Shown here piece after piece: positions 1 to 11,776 of a stretch of DNA of 64,000 nt. Each line of letters starts with the position of its first letter. The stretch's first letter is position 1. A model generated the notes under the pieces. It worked only from the letters and a program-made list of their open reading frames with translations. It did no database searches and had not been told where the DNA came from. A program made the position numbers and the translations under genes. This DNA is from Acanthochromis polyacanthus (Eukaryota; Chordata; Actinopteri; Pomacentridae). The stretch is taken from positions 14,986,023 through 15,050,022 of the forward strand of contig NC_067132.1 in assembly GCF_021347895.1 (NCBI RefSeq), given 5' to 3'.

Positions 1-954
1 ACATCTGTCCAGCATCCTAAACAAACCAGTGTCTAGACTGTCTCTATGATGGCTTCATGCTCGTGTTCCAGTAGAACTGCTTCACCTTAAAGAAATGCGG
101 AAGATATATTAATACTTATATTTGCAGAACCTGAGTCACCTGAAGTCAAAAAGGCTGTTAAGAGTTTCCTGTCTGAAATATGAGGCTGTTTTGAATTGGA
201 TGGAGGTTTGTATGTTTCTAACGTACATTGCTTGGAGAACACAAACCCACACATACAAAAAAAAATAACCCTTCATTCATTTTGGATCTTCCTTGTGATT
301 GCAATAGCTCTACAGACTCTGCAAGACACATTCGTAATGCATCTCTGAGGAACTCGGTATCCGTCTTCCCTTTGTATTTTACTGTGCTGAATTAATTTCT
401 AATAATTAGTGGGAACTGTTCTGCACACGCCGAATCACTGACAGCCTTTGAATCATCTCAGAGCAGAAGAAGAAACAGTCTCTAGGTCTCTTACCTCCAT
501 TATTCCTTCTCTTCTCCCCCCGCTTGCACTCGCTCTTCTTCTCCCCCCCCTTCCCTTCCTCCTTCCTCTTGACATGTGTCACATTTTGGGCTTCTGCTCT
601 CGAGGGATAAATGCCAGATTACATGGTGTAGTATTTTTATCCGTAGTACATTAACCGGCGAAGCTTACAGCATCAAAGCTGGGAGGAGATCATCACACAA
701 GAACACACGCATACGTACACACACATGCAGACACGCATGCACGGCGACATACGCTCATATCAGAACTGAAACGGAGGGTGTAAAGTGCCTTTGATCTCTC
801 CCTCCCTCCTATTCCTAATTACCCCAGTGACATACATACACGCAAACACACACACACACAATGCACCAATGTCCTGGCATGTACTCACACATGCACACAA
901 AGAAATTAATACATCACGGGAGGCCATGAAAGCTGGAAAATGGTGAATTAGATG
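1..954. other. Unique non-coding DNA, no gene seen
   Basis: No reading frame with recognisable homology. There is a pyrimidine-rich tract at about 478-570 and an imperfect CA-rich stretch at about 707-862. Nothing else stands out. Confidence 0.7.
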
Positions 955-1125
955 TCAAATGTTCATCTGCCAAAATCTGAATAAAGGCGACTTGCAGGTC
1001 ATGGGATGTATTCATAAGTCATTCTGAAATTATTGAGCTGTTTATGCAGAGATTTATGATCTGCGAGAGCTGTAAGACCAGTAATTGTCCACATGTATGT
1101 GCATTTGCATGAAAACACACAAAGC
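955..1125. promoter_or_regulatory. Candidate conserved non-coding element with octamer site
   Basis: Repeat-free block with a perfect POU octamer (ATTTGCAT) at 1103-1110 and several AT-rich homeodomain-like cores upstream. That octamer factors bind this motif is established; that this copy is used is inference. Conservation cannot be judged from one sequence. Confidence 0.3.
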
Positions 1126-3322
1126 AAGGTAGTGTAAGCTAGCACTAAAACCCGATAGCCTGGAATCCCACGATGAGCTTAGTTAGCTTAGTTTAAAGAT
1201 GGATAACTCTGTTACACTGATGTTCACCTTCCACCCATGATAAGCTGTTTCGCTCATCATAAACTTGAGAGGAGGGATACTAGGAGAAATATGAAAGAAA
1301 CTTTTTAAGAGGTCTGAAATCTTAATCATAAAGGGATGTATTTTTCTGGTGGATCAATGAGCGCTCCTACATTTTGGTAGTTTTCCGACCCTTAAATTAG
1401 CTTTGCACATCTGTATGATTGTTTGGAGTCGTGTACAGAGTGCAGTCTGTGAATGGTTGGTGTTTTGGTGAAACAAGTGGCCAAGTCTACACATGCACAG
1501 GTAGTTTTCAAAACAGGTTTGTTCTCAAAAAAAAAAAAAAAAAGGGGGAAAAAAATGTCAGTGTGAAAATGCCAAATCACAATCCGCTTTTAAGAACATG
1601 CCAAAATAAAGGCAGAAATACAGCCCTAACCCTAAAGCCATGTTGATGTATATATGTCTGAAAAAAGCTGTTCGCAGTTCTGGCAGGCTACCAGCAATGC
1701 CACATCAAAGAAAGGGGAAATCGTATGCGTGAACAATGCAGACACATTTTCTTCAGTATAGTGGAAGAGTAGCTGTATATTTATGTATAAATATGTAAGG
1801 TTAGGACAGAGTTTCTGAAAATCCTCATCATGGAAGACATTTTAGGAAAAGTCAGTTTTAAGTGGCATAAATGTGCATAGGATATATTTATAGAATGCAT
1901 AGAAAAAACAGTAAAAATACTCGTGTTTGGTCTCATATGCTCAGAATGGACTGAACTGAACACATGAAGCAACTGATGGATTTATGCTTCAGATGTAAAT
2001 AAACAATCTGAATTAATCACACCACAGCCAATAAATGTGTTCCAGTTGGGCTAGAAAAAAACTGTTTTGTGTTGGAGGCTTGAACATCAGTCACAGAGTC
2101 TGCATTGATCTGTAAAGTAGTATAAGTGATTCTTACAGTATCAGTTGTTCACAGCTGCTTTATACTGTGTGAAAAGCCTATCCTTCAGTTCATTAAATCC
2201 CTGGAGCAATCTGAAGGCAGCAGGATGGCTCAGTAGCCTCTCATTTAAGTACTTCCATGCCAGAGCGCAGTGCCGTTATGCATGACTATCCATTGTGTTT
2301 ACCTTTTATTAAATCATGTGTAAATGACACCAGACTGTGACAAGGTAACGGCTGTCAATATTGCAAACACCCAACTGGTTATTACTAATTCTGTTGTTTA
2401 TGTGGGAAATGTCCATTTCAGTGGCTCATCGGTCTTGTGTTATTGCCTCCTTTCCAACTTTCTTGTTAGCAAAAGAAACATTTCAAGTTTTGCTCTTGAA
2501 TTACATTATGTTACAGTACAATGTAACCACTTACGAAGTGAGGTACAACAGAAACTAAACTGAAATAGCTCAGACTGAAGCATTCATAGAAAAGGATTTA
2601 TCTTTTTTTTTTTTATTTCTGTCATTAGAAACATTTTATTTCTATCATGAGATTAATTAAAATCGCTTAACATCTTTCTGTGGTTGCAAATCTGAGGTGC
2701 TGTGCATTCAAGTTGTTTGTCTGCATCATTTAGACAACAATGTTTTCTGGGAAAAGACTCTTCCTAATTGCTGTTTAAAATGTATCACTGTGAATGGCAC
2801 AACTGTTTCAGAGTGATAAAGCCAATCATAAGACTAACCGAGAATGTATTTGAAAGTTTATTAACCACAATAATTCTCAGTGCAATTTAATATCAGCACT
2901 TCCTTGTTGTATGTTTGATACTATATGAATGTACATAGCACTTGCACTGCTCAAAATAGAGTACCAATACTGAAATGGAGCTGTATATATATATATATAC
3001 TCACAAATTATCCATGTAGCGCACTCATGTTTAATTGGCCAGTTAGGATATTTTGGTTGTGTGTTGTCTTTTGGTTCAAAAATCTTGTTCTTTTCTTTAA
3101 CCTTCAGTTACCAACACTTGAAGAGGCAAAAATATTGATATTTGAGGATTTTTCCAAAATTATGTTGTGGTTACAGTGCATATACCAAAATACAGTAGTA
3201 GGTAAAACAGCATTATTGTAGGACTGAAAACACCGCGGGAAAAGTTCACATAATTAATAATTGAGTAGTCCAAACAATAGTCAAATGCATGATTGCAAAA
3301 ACAATGTGTGTAGTTACTGAAC
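1126..3322. other. AT-rich unique DNA, no gene seen
   Basis: Open frames are short and unlike known proteins. It holds a 17-base A run at 1527-1543 followed by GGGGG, an oligo-T run near 2605-2614 and a short TA repeat near 2985-2998. No element or gene is recognised. Confidence 0.65.
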
Positions 3323-3935
3323 CTCATGTAAGAGGAGAGACTATTGAAGGTCCTGGACAGACTGCGTGAAGTTGGACTCAAGGTTTCAATTGACAAATGT
3401 CAATTTTGTCAACCAAGTGTTAAATATGTCGGACACATAGTCTCAGCAGAAGGTGTAGCAACCGATCCTGCCAAGATCGAGGCCGTCACCACCTGGCCTC
3501 AGCCCACAGATCTGAAGTCCTTGAGGTCGTTTCTTGGATTCTGCGGTTACTACCGTAGATTCATAGCCAACTATTTCTCCATTGTCAGACCCCTCACAGA
3601 TCTAACTAAAGGCTATGCTCCAACACAGCGTGGCAAGAAATCTGCTAAAGAACAGAAAACTTACCTCAAAGAGACTGAGCCATTTGGTGAGAGGTGGGAC
3701 CAAGAGTGCACCGACGCGTTCCACAAAATCATCTACTGCCTCACCCATGCTCCAGTGCTGCCATTTGCTGATCCTAACAAGCCATATGTACTGCATGTTG
3801 ATGCCTGTCTGTCCGGGTTAGGCGCCGTCCTTTACCAGGAATATCCTGAGGGATTGAAGCCTGTAGCTTTCGCTAGTAGAAAGTTAACTGTGTCAGAGAA
3901 GAACTACCCCATTCACCAACTGGAGTTCCTGTCTC
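3323..3935 (+). pseudogene. Ty3/gypsy retrotransposon pol fragment (RT end plus RNase H start)
   Basis: An open frame of about 200 codons matches Ty3/gypsy Pol. It starts in the reverse transcriptase thumb region (residues reading LREVGLK, KCQFC, YVGHIVS, then the SLRSFLGFCGYYRRFI block). A connection region with a KGY motif follows, and then the RNase H start HVDACLSGLGAVLYQ with its first catalytic Asp at 3800-3802. Recognisable homology stops after the LEFL motif near 3935, although the frame stays open to 4054. The catalytic YxDD box, integrase, gag and LTRs are absent. The first in-frame triplet is TTG and a TAA lies in frame at 3329-3331, so this is not a native start. No host gene context is visible. 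It is read as a 5'- and 3'-truncated relic. The long undamaged frame suggests either recent insertion or chance survival. Confidence 0.9.
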
Positions 3936-5980
3936 GGGCCTTGCTCTTCTATAGTATAAAGAGAGCAAGCGCTACACTCATTAAAGACAATACTCGAGCT
4001 GAGAGCAGTTTAGGAAAAAAGCTAGACGGGACTCAGAAAAAGGGGATGAAATGAAAAGATTCACTCTTCAATGCTTGAAATTGCGCACAAGCTGTTAGCT
4101 CATCTCATTCGAGTACTCTGAGTTTCTCATGGCTCATCGGTTGCAAAAAGGACCTGGTGTCGGCCATTCAAAATGCTGAGAACGCTGGCTTGTTGACCTT
4201 TGGGTGTTGTCAACCGATCAATGAGGGGATATTTTGCTCTGTTTCCACTACTGTTGGTAGATGTGTGAAGAGCCTCACCCTACTTCAAGAGGTCATGTAG
4301 GAGAGCTTGGAGTGGTGGGGAGAGGGATTTTGTTGTGTGTGCGTGTGGTGCAGTGAAGACTGAAACTATGTGTGTGTGTTGACTGTAGGGGTTAGTTGCT
4401 TGTAGGGGAGATGTAGCATGAGTGAGTTGTTGAGAAGCTGAATTGGCCCTACAGTACAAGGCGTTTAGGTGAAATCAATAAGGATCTATTCATTGAGTGC
4501 CTCACCCCAGGCTTGTGTGCCTTATCCAATAACGGGTGAAGAAAGGCTTTTTTTGTGTGTGTATGTCAGTGTGTATATGTGTAACTCTGATAAGATTACA
4601 ACCCTTGGGAGAGAGATTCAATCGTCTAGTTTGACCTTTCACCCTCTGAGGTTGACTTCTGTATTACGTCCCTCACTTGTAGGCTCTACTGAAACACAGG
4701 ACATTGTTTCTAAATGCTAAAATGATTCGTCAGTCAAAACTTTGTGCTGGAGGAGAGAACCTGTGGATTGTCTTTTCTTCACTGCAGCAAGTTACTGCTC
4801 AGCCAAGTAATTAATTAAATCATCAATCAGTAGAAAAAAGTGATAATTAATGACTTTATTATTATTTGTTGAGAAAATAACAAAACAAACAAGTCAATTA
4901 CCACCAGTCCATCAAATATGAGAATTTTCTGTTTATCTGTTAATATTATTTTGAAACTTCAATAAATAGTTCAATTTAAACACTTATTTTGCATCATATT
5001 TTTGATGATGTATACTTTTAAAAGAGGCAAGTGTTAGTTTACTGCCGTTCATTTATTTATTTTTTCTTCTTTGCATAAATGAGAGACGCATGGTTGAGTG
5101 GAGTGTTAATGTCTGTCTCTGTTTCTCTGTATGGGGTACATACTCCCACTAGGGGTGGCTGACAAGAGATGACTATGGCTTACCTCACACTGCGAGTGCT
5201 GCTCTTCTTTAATCTGCCTCCCTCCCTTTCTCTCTGTGTTTCTCTCTCCCCCATCTTAATTTCTCTCAACTCTGACACCTAAAAGCCTTCCCTCCCATCT
5301 TAACTACTGTGCTAATCCTTCCGCAGGTTTTTGGGGGTGTCGTGCTGTTTTGGGGCTCTTCTACTGACACAACGATTTAGTATCATAATGGCTTGCAAAC
5401 ACCTGTCCAATTAGGCTGATTGTGATGCACCTCAAACTAGTAGACGGATCCCGTGGTGTGGCACAGAGATTTAGCAAAACACACTAAATACTTCTGCTCT
5501 AGAGGGATGTTTTTGCAGTTTCGTGACAAATGTCTTTCTGTAAATCCAGGTTTAGTGAAGGGTAATTGAGGGGACTTCAAGAGTCAGTTGTCAGAAAAGG
5601 ACAAGAGTCTTTACGGTAAATTTAAGTTGCAATGTCAGTTTGCACTGTCACAAAAGTGGAGAAAATTATAGGTTGTCCAAGGTTTATAGGAGGGGGAAAA
5701 GCTGAGTTGAATTCAAACGCATCTAAACTTAAAAGTGGTGCCCTGGCTTAAAGATTTCTGTGTTTTATTAAAAAGTAGCTGGAGGTGAGTTGACAAGATA
5801 TTGACTGAGTTTATGCGATAACAGAAGATCACTCAATTTAAGATTTCATACGTAGGTATTTGACAACCCAGCCAAGCCCAGCAGTGTGTATCCATTGGAT
5901 CTTGTAGTTTTGCTCTTTTAACCACACATATATAAACAAACATGCCTTCTGTTATGGTCACCCTTTCCTTATATATTTTT
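3936..5980. other. Non-coding DNA downstream of the gypsy fragment
   Basis: The gypsy frame runs on to 4054 without recognisable homology. No LTR or polypurine tract could be identified. There are TG-rich stretches at about 4325-4380 and 4550-4580, and AT-rich DNA at 4800-5060. A pyrimidine-rich run lies at about 5210-5260. No gene seen. Confidence 0.6.
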
Positions 5981-6248
5981 ACCGCCCGGAAAAAAACGTC
6001 GTTTTCCGGAAGGTATTGTTTTGAGCTGCATGGTCTTGCTTGCTTGCTTTGTCTGTAACAATTTGGTTTCCGTGCGATAACTCGATAAAATATTGATGTA
6101 GCCTCACCATATTTGGTACACAGGTGTACCATAATAAGATACAGGTCAAGTTCGCATTTGGTGACCTTGACCTAATTTTCAAGGTCACAGGGGTCATCTT
6201 TGTAAATGTGGTTTCCGCCATGGCATACAGATGACCTCGCCGGGCGGT
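5981..6248. repeat. MITE-like dispersed repeat with 9-bp terminal inverted repeats
   Basis: The block starts with ACCGCCCGG (5981-5989) and ends with the exact inverse CCGGGCGGT (6240-6248). A hairpin lies just inside the left end (CCGGAAAA at 5986-5993 against TTTTCCGG at 6002-6009). Two GGTTTCCG words occur inside, one followed by TGCGATAACTCG. The wording resembles, from memory and unverified, repeats common in marine animal genomes. No clear target-site duplication is seen beside the TIRs, so the true ends may lie elsewhere. A short open frame on the minus strand (5979-6221) is likely part of the repeat, not a gene. Confidence 0.5.
6161..6188. promoter_or_regulatory. Inverted pair of ERR/SF-1 type half-sites inside the repeat
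   Basis: GTGACCTTGA (6161-6170) and TCAAGGTCAC (6179-6188) form a perfect 10-bp inverted repeat with an 8-base spacer. Each arm contains the extended half-site TCAAGGTCA recognised by ERR and SF-1 class nuclear receptors (established). A further AGGTCAAG word lies at 6144-6151. Function is inference; the palindrome could be purely structural within the mobile repeat. Confidence 0.45.
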
Positions 6249-8508
6249 CCAAGTTTGGTAAAACTTCTTGTTTTAACTCCTTCTCTTCCTGAAAACTTAG
6301 GAAAACAAATGATGGAGCATATTTGAAATTTTCTGTATAGTTTACAGAAAACTGAACTTTGGAAGTGGACCAGCTTTACCATCATTAACTTCCATATACT
6401 AACTCCTCTACCAAAGTGAAAATCAAGGCAGAAGTGTATAATTGTTGCTGTTCATTTACCTGTATGTCAGCAAGATGATGCTAAAATTATCAAGCTGATT
6501 GCCATGGAACTTTGTGCTGAAAGCAGCATGGGCACAAGAAGAAGGTGTAAAATTTGGTATGGATTTGGACCACATTTATTAAAATCGCGACGCACCACAT
6601 ATACCTTGAGGAGTGCCATCATAGTTTTCAGTGTTAGTCAATGAAAGTTCTACTATAAAATACATACTAAAAATGTATTCAAAATGTAGGTCTCTGAAAG
6701 AGTGTAAGATAGTTTTCTGAAGAAATGTTTTGGTATTTTGCCTTTGGAATAAAGAACAATATATAAACCTCTTTAAGAATAATACCAGGCCATGGAATAA
6801 TTATCGAACAACATTTTGTCCCATAATTTCAGTAAGCCTACTGCATGTATTTGAAACACATACAGACAGCTGTATACATGCATTTCTATACCTTTTTATT
6901 TCATTATCATTTCATAATTTTGGGGTACACTTGGTTCCTTGTATTGCAAATCTAACCATATCCATGGTGGTGCATTTTGTCAATATAAAATCCTACATTG
7001 CGATTGGTGGTGCTTATTAATTGTCCATGTTTGGAACGTGTTTGCTTTTGCCTGGTCTGTTTTTATTTCAATGGTCAGCTTGGGCCAAAAGTCTTGAAAT
7101 TGTATGCAAAGTGTAGCCCAGTGCATCTGATCATTGTAATGTGATCGCTTAATATTAAACTAGCAAAGACTGTGATTTTTAAAAGGCATTCAGTCAACAG
7201 CTGAACCATATGTAAATCGCGTGTAAGGTTTGACTGCCACTTTAATTGAGCCGAAACACTACTATTTATCTCAGTGTAATCTCTTTCCCCCTCCAGCTTC
7301 ATAAAAATGTAGAACAACCTTTCTTTGAGCAGCCTAGGCCTTGTTCTGAATTAAACCGTATTGCTCTCTGTATAATTAATGGGGTTTGAGCAATCGAGTT
7401 ATTTCATTAGTGATGTGGCCCCATCTGCTGCTTTACAATAGACATTATGTATGGCCTCATTTCTTAGGTCTAGCTCCTTTCTGAAGCTTTCATTAGGATG
7501 ACAGCTCCTTACCTTCTCACCTTTAGTAAGGTTAAATTCTGATATGTATGTTTTCATCAGGTGTATAAGAATTTTTTGGTGTGCGAGTGCATCGAGAAGG
7601 GTAAATCTCAGGTTTTGAGTGTGTGTATGTGCGTGCGCTGCAATAAGTGTCAAAGCTGTGGTTACAGGCTGCTGGCTCTAGTGCTGGTTTAGGAAGACGT
7701 CACTCTCCAGTCCAGACAGATAATGAAGCACGGTGTATAGAAACACAGAAAAGACGACTTGTGAACATCTCTCTCCCTCTCTCTGTCTCTCATTTGCTCA
7801 CTTGGTCACTCTCTCTTTTGCTCTCCTCCATCTCTCTTATCACACACACACATGTACATTCTACACAGTCTGTTTCTCCCTTCAGCCAAACACGCTCGTT
7901 TTCTTCCTGAGCATGATTAGAAGAAAATAGTTGTCAGAGAGAGAGAGCGAGCGGGAGATGGAGTAAGAGAGTGAGATGAATGGAGACATGAAGGGACATG
8001 TCATACCATTCACAGAGCACTAGGTCTGACAGGAACCCTCAGGACATGGCACTTGTTTCAAGTGGGGACCAAATGGAGGTGGCACCAGGCTGTCACTGCT
8101 CTCTAGTTAATTAGAAGACATTGCCGTTCTGGCTCAGAGAGGGCAGTTGGAAATCACAGTCAATTACATCCAGGTTAGAACATGGGTTTGGCACCTCAAG
8201 TCAGCTTGTCATAGCTTATCTGATGCTGACCATAATGGCTTCATACTATATATCCAAAGTCAATGATGGCATGCCTGCACATACTCGAGTCCACTACACA
8301 ATAGTCTAAGATAGACTTGTCATTGTAGGGAGAAAGAAGCAGAACGGCCATATTTATGGGTTTGTTAGAGTAATTTCAATGAAGATTTTTATTTAGAACA
8401 AATCAGACAGAAATAACTGAAGAATGAAAGGGAAAACAGTGAAATGTTAAAAATCTGAATCATTTCTTATATCTAACTAGCTTACTTCAGCTTTTTCAAT
8501 TTTACATA
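6249..8508. other. Mostly AT-rich unique DNA; possible regulatory block at 7320-7520
   Basis: No gene. The part at about 7320-7520 is repeat-free with several TAAT/ATTA cores and could be conserved non-coding DNA. A CT-rich tract lies at about 7765-7840 and a GA-rich tract at about 7935-7980. The region ends at the TA target site of the Tc1 element. Confidence 0.5.
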
Positions 8509-8542
8509 CAGCGGTGGAAAGAAGTATTTGGATACCTCTGCA
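8509..8542 (+). repeat. Tc1 element terminal inverted repeat (transposase 3' end)
   Basis: Begins CAGCGGTGGAAAGAAG and pairs with the inverse of 10045-10078 with a few mismatches and one small shift. TA precedes it at 8507-8508. Confidence 0.9.
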
Positions 8543-8939
8543 ATTTTACACAATCTCAAATATCATGAAATAGTTGTGAAAAAATATTTTTTTGTTTCAA
8601 AAAATGTGACTGCATTAGACGAACACAAACATATAGAAATGATATATTTCTTTCTTTATTGTTTACAAGAAAAGCTAACAAAACTAAACTTTTGACAGTT
8701 TCAATATGTCAGTTCTCACCATTGTCGATATTAAATTCACCATATAGCAAAGAATATGTTCAAAACTGAACAAAAAAAAAACATATCAAATTAATATTTA
8801 TTAGTCTCGCCATTGACACACAGTGACACACTAATCCTGGCTGACATGTTCCCCCTTGAGCCTTTCACACTGTTGAGGGGAAATTTTGTCTGATTCTTCT
8901 TGAACTACTGCTTTTAATTCTTTGGTTTTCGCTTTGAGA

Positions 8940-9700
8940 CAGACCTTTTGATAATCCACCACAGTGGATTATCAATGGGACTTATGTTCGAGGACTGAGC
9001 TGACCACGCTAAGATCTGGATACTGAGCTCCTGCAACCAAATTCTACTGGCCCTGGATGTGTGGTAAGTGTCATTATCTTGTTGAAACATTCAGTTTTGT
9101 CTTCGATGGAACAGTGTAGAAGTGAACATGTGGGTTTGAAGAATGGCACAATACTTGGTAGAGTTCAGTGTACCATCACAGACAGTGAGATGACCAACAC
9201 CAGTAGCACTCATGCATTCCCAAACCATTATATTTTCTCCACCATGCTTGACAATAAGTACTGTACATTCTGGAGATGATGCTTGTCCTGGTCTTCTTTG
9301 TACCCTCACATTAGATGGAGGAAGATAAAGCTGGAAACTGGACTCATCTGACCACAGAATCTTCTTCCAGTTCCTGGCTTTCCAGTTCTTGCGTGCTTGG
9401 GTGCAACAATGCCGGGCTAACTTTTATCTCTCATTGATCAGGGGCTTCTACATGATCTAAAAGTCGGCCACATATGGAGCAGGTGGAACACTGGACACCA
9501 GTTTGATTTGACCACTGTAGCTGAAGCACATGCGATGTCATTCTGTGAATTTCACTGCACATGCGGATCAGGATGCAGTCATTTCTTGCATGAAGACACC
9601 CTTGGATGTCCAGATCTTGGTTTGTCTTCCAAGCTGTTGGTTCGTCTGTATCTCTGCAGAGTGTATCCAACTGCTGAAGGACCTTCCTGGCTATGTGGTG
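8940..9700 (-). pseudogene. Tc1 transposase pseudogene with altered DD34E triad
   Basis: Reading the minus strand, a degraded N-terminal half (words like RSGHPRVSS near 9590-9620 and KPLINER near 9430) switches frame several times. The catalytic half is better kept: ARKNWKARNWKKILWSDES with the first Asp at 9346-9348, then RVQRRPGQ and a VKHGG..IMVW..MSATGVG block. A TGA stop follows at 9091-9093. Directly after it comes QQDND with the second Asp at 9076-9078. Exactly 34 residues further, in the same frame, the third catalytic position at 8971-8973 reads Asp (GAT) instead of Glu. Tc1 transposases cut and rejoin DNA at TIRs in the nucleus; this copy is dead by the stop, the frameshifts and probably the Glu-to-Asp change. 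Confidence 0.93.
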
Positions 9701-10044
9701 GTAACTGGACCCTTCCTGCCTCAGAATTTATATCTTCAGGCATGTTTCCTGTATTCGGTTCCTCGTTTTAGCCTATTTCATCTCTGAAGAACTTTCAGAT
9801 GTGCTGGCTTTATATGGACGCAAAGCCAGCAACATAAACAAATTTTGTCTTTTAATAAGTCACGAACTTCATTAGTGGATCACTGGTAACAAAATGACCC
9901 AATACTGAAAATTTCTAATGTATTTTTATGGAACCAATTAATTTTATGTTTTTAAAGACTTTTTTTAGTATTTTGGATGTGACTGGACGAAAAGAAATTT
10001 CACTTGAAGACCTCAGGGTGATTCTTAATGCAATGTTTCACAAA

Positions 10045-10078
10045 TGCATGGGGCGTCCAAAAACTTTTTCCACCACTG
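10045..10078 (-). repeat. Tc1 element terminal inverted repeat (transposase 5' end)
   Basis: Read on the minus strand it begins CAGTGGTGGAAAAAGTTTTT and matches the opposite end of the element. TA follows at 10079-10080. Confidence 0.9.
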
Positions 10079-11639
10079 TACAACTCTGAGCTGCAATATT
10101 GTTAAATGTTGAAGAGAAGCCACCTTGACATGTGTCTTGTATATGGTCTGTTGTTCAAAACAAAACAAACAAAAACTGTATATAAGAGAAAGGAGTATTT
10201 TGGTTGCTTTTATTGCATTTGTTTGGCCACATGTAGAAATATACATGTAGAAGTCTCACATTTGGCCTTTTCAAACAAGTTGAAGGAAAATGTTTCTACC
10301 CTGTGTGCGCAATCTTTCAACAACACCATCACCAGCAAAACACTCAGGGCCTGATCCTTATCTCTAAACACAAAGGAAAATGTCTGTCAAATCTTGAAAG
10401 AAATCGTACCTGCATTTGAAAATCCATTAGGCAAGGAAAGGAAGCTGGAGCAACTGAGAGCAGTAGAAGCACATGAAAGGGGTGACTCATTTGATGGTGC
10501 TACTGTGTGTTTTGAAAACGGAATATGGTCTCTAAGTTGGCCACGTGGGTGAAGACAGAAAACTGTAGAGACACATGGTCATGCTTCTGCGTAAGCATGC
10601 ACAGGCACGAGTGCATGCATATACTCTTGGTTGTAGATGCACAGATGCATGCACATTGCCCTCTGTGGCTCAGACCCCCTGGTGTTGTAACCAAAAAGCT
10701 ACAGGAATGCGCACAAATTACTGCTTGTTGGCAGGAAGAGAAGTGGAGAAGGGCAGGAGGGGTAATCAAACAGGAGAGCACTTGAGGAGAAAACGGTAGG
10801 CTGTTGTTCTTGTGCTGCTGTCCTCATCTTTTGTAAAGTGAAGGTCCATTCTTCTCTCTCCATCATCTTTGCTTCTTTTTTCAATCTCTCCATCTTTTAG
10901 GCAAACCCAATTACCAGAAAACCACTAGCTCAGATTGAAAGGAAAGTGCGTATTGTTTTCATGTACCAGATTTGCTGCTCTCCCTGTCTCTCGCTCTCTT
11001 CTTTCTTTGTGTAAAAGAGAACTATAAACTCCAGCTTTTTACCATTTGCAATGACTTAGGAGAGCATCTCTTGTTTGAGATCACTGCACTTAATATCCAT
11101 AAGAGGGACAGGAAATTCTGAGAAACCCAGTTTTTAAGTTTGCCTCATCTGGTGTTATTCTCCTCTCAAAACCACTCAAAGCCAAATGAAATCACTCAGG
11201 GAAAGATAAGTGAAGCTTGCAAATGACCAGAGAGAAGAGAAAGATCATAGACCTTGCATCCACTTTATTTCAGCTGTAGCCGAGACAAAAGAATGACTAG
11301 GATGAGTCATTTAGTATCAATAGCCCACAATTCTGTGCTCCCCCTTTTTCTTTTGTGCCTTTTTTTTTTTTTTATAGATTAGCCACCTTTTCCTCAAGTT
11401 AGGTTGCTCAATTTGCTTTTCCATTGTAGTTATTCTCACTACTCACTTCACTGTTGGTCCTGCGATGGTTTAGACAGGTATGTCTTAACTTTGATGTGTG
11501 TTAATGGCTTTCTGTGGTGGTGGTTCCGGGGGAAATTTACCCCTGAGCCACCTGTGCTGCCCATTGTGTTGCTGCATCATGATCTTATGTTGATGTGTCA
11601 GACCTAAGTGATTCTTTGAAAGGATGATGTGAAGACAGA
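10079..11639. other. Unique non-coding DNA, no gene seen
   Basis: Several short overlapping frames on both strands at 10500-10890, none recognisable. A run of T lies at about 11360-11373. No repeat element identified. Confidence 0.6.
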
Positions 11640-11776
11640 TATGACTTTCAAATTTAACAAGAGACTAGATGGAAATTAGCTTGAAGCTAAATCTGGTGCA
11701 ACCATCTTTTTAATGTAACTGCACGCTGTCCTTTTACAAATAAACTTGAAACTAAACTAACTAAACTAAACTAAAA
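11640..11776 (+). mobile_element. Probable retrotransposon 3' tail ending in AAACT repeats
   Basis: A stretch reading GATGGAAATTAGC, then a TCTGGTGCA word and ACAAATAAACTTGAAACT, runs into an imperfect short tandem of ACTAA/AAACT units at about 11751-11776. This layout (AATAAA-like signal followed by a short tandem tail) is typical of the 3' end of a non-LTR retroelement. The wording is familiar from fish genomes, from memory. No coding part is left, so the family is unresolved. Confidence 0.45.

Larger units (their letters stand above)
8509..10078 (-). mobile_element. Complete but inactive Tc1/mariner element (1570 bp)
   Basis: Both ends carry related terminal inverted repeats beginning CAG(C/T)GGTGGAAA, and each is flanked directly by TA (8507-8508 and 10079-10080), the target duplication of Tc1/mariner transposons. 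The length of 1570 bp fits the family's usual 1.3-1.7 kb. The interior encodes, on the minus strand, a Tc1 transposase broken by a stop and frameshifts. The element is therefore full length and cut-and-paste derived, but cannot make an intact enzyme. The two TIRs have diverged from each other, which suggests an old insertion. Confidence 0.95.

Noticed and set aside
1624..1635. CCCTAACCCTAA as interstitial telomere repeat
   Set aside because: Only two units, expected by chance at this scale.
2218..2240. tRNA-derived SINE head (GGATGGCTCAGTAG word)
   Set aside because: No B box at the expected distance and no tail.
2985..2998. TATATA run as a TATA box
   Set aside because: A simple TA repeat in AT-rich DNA with no initiator, leader or gene after it.
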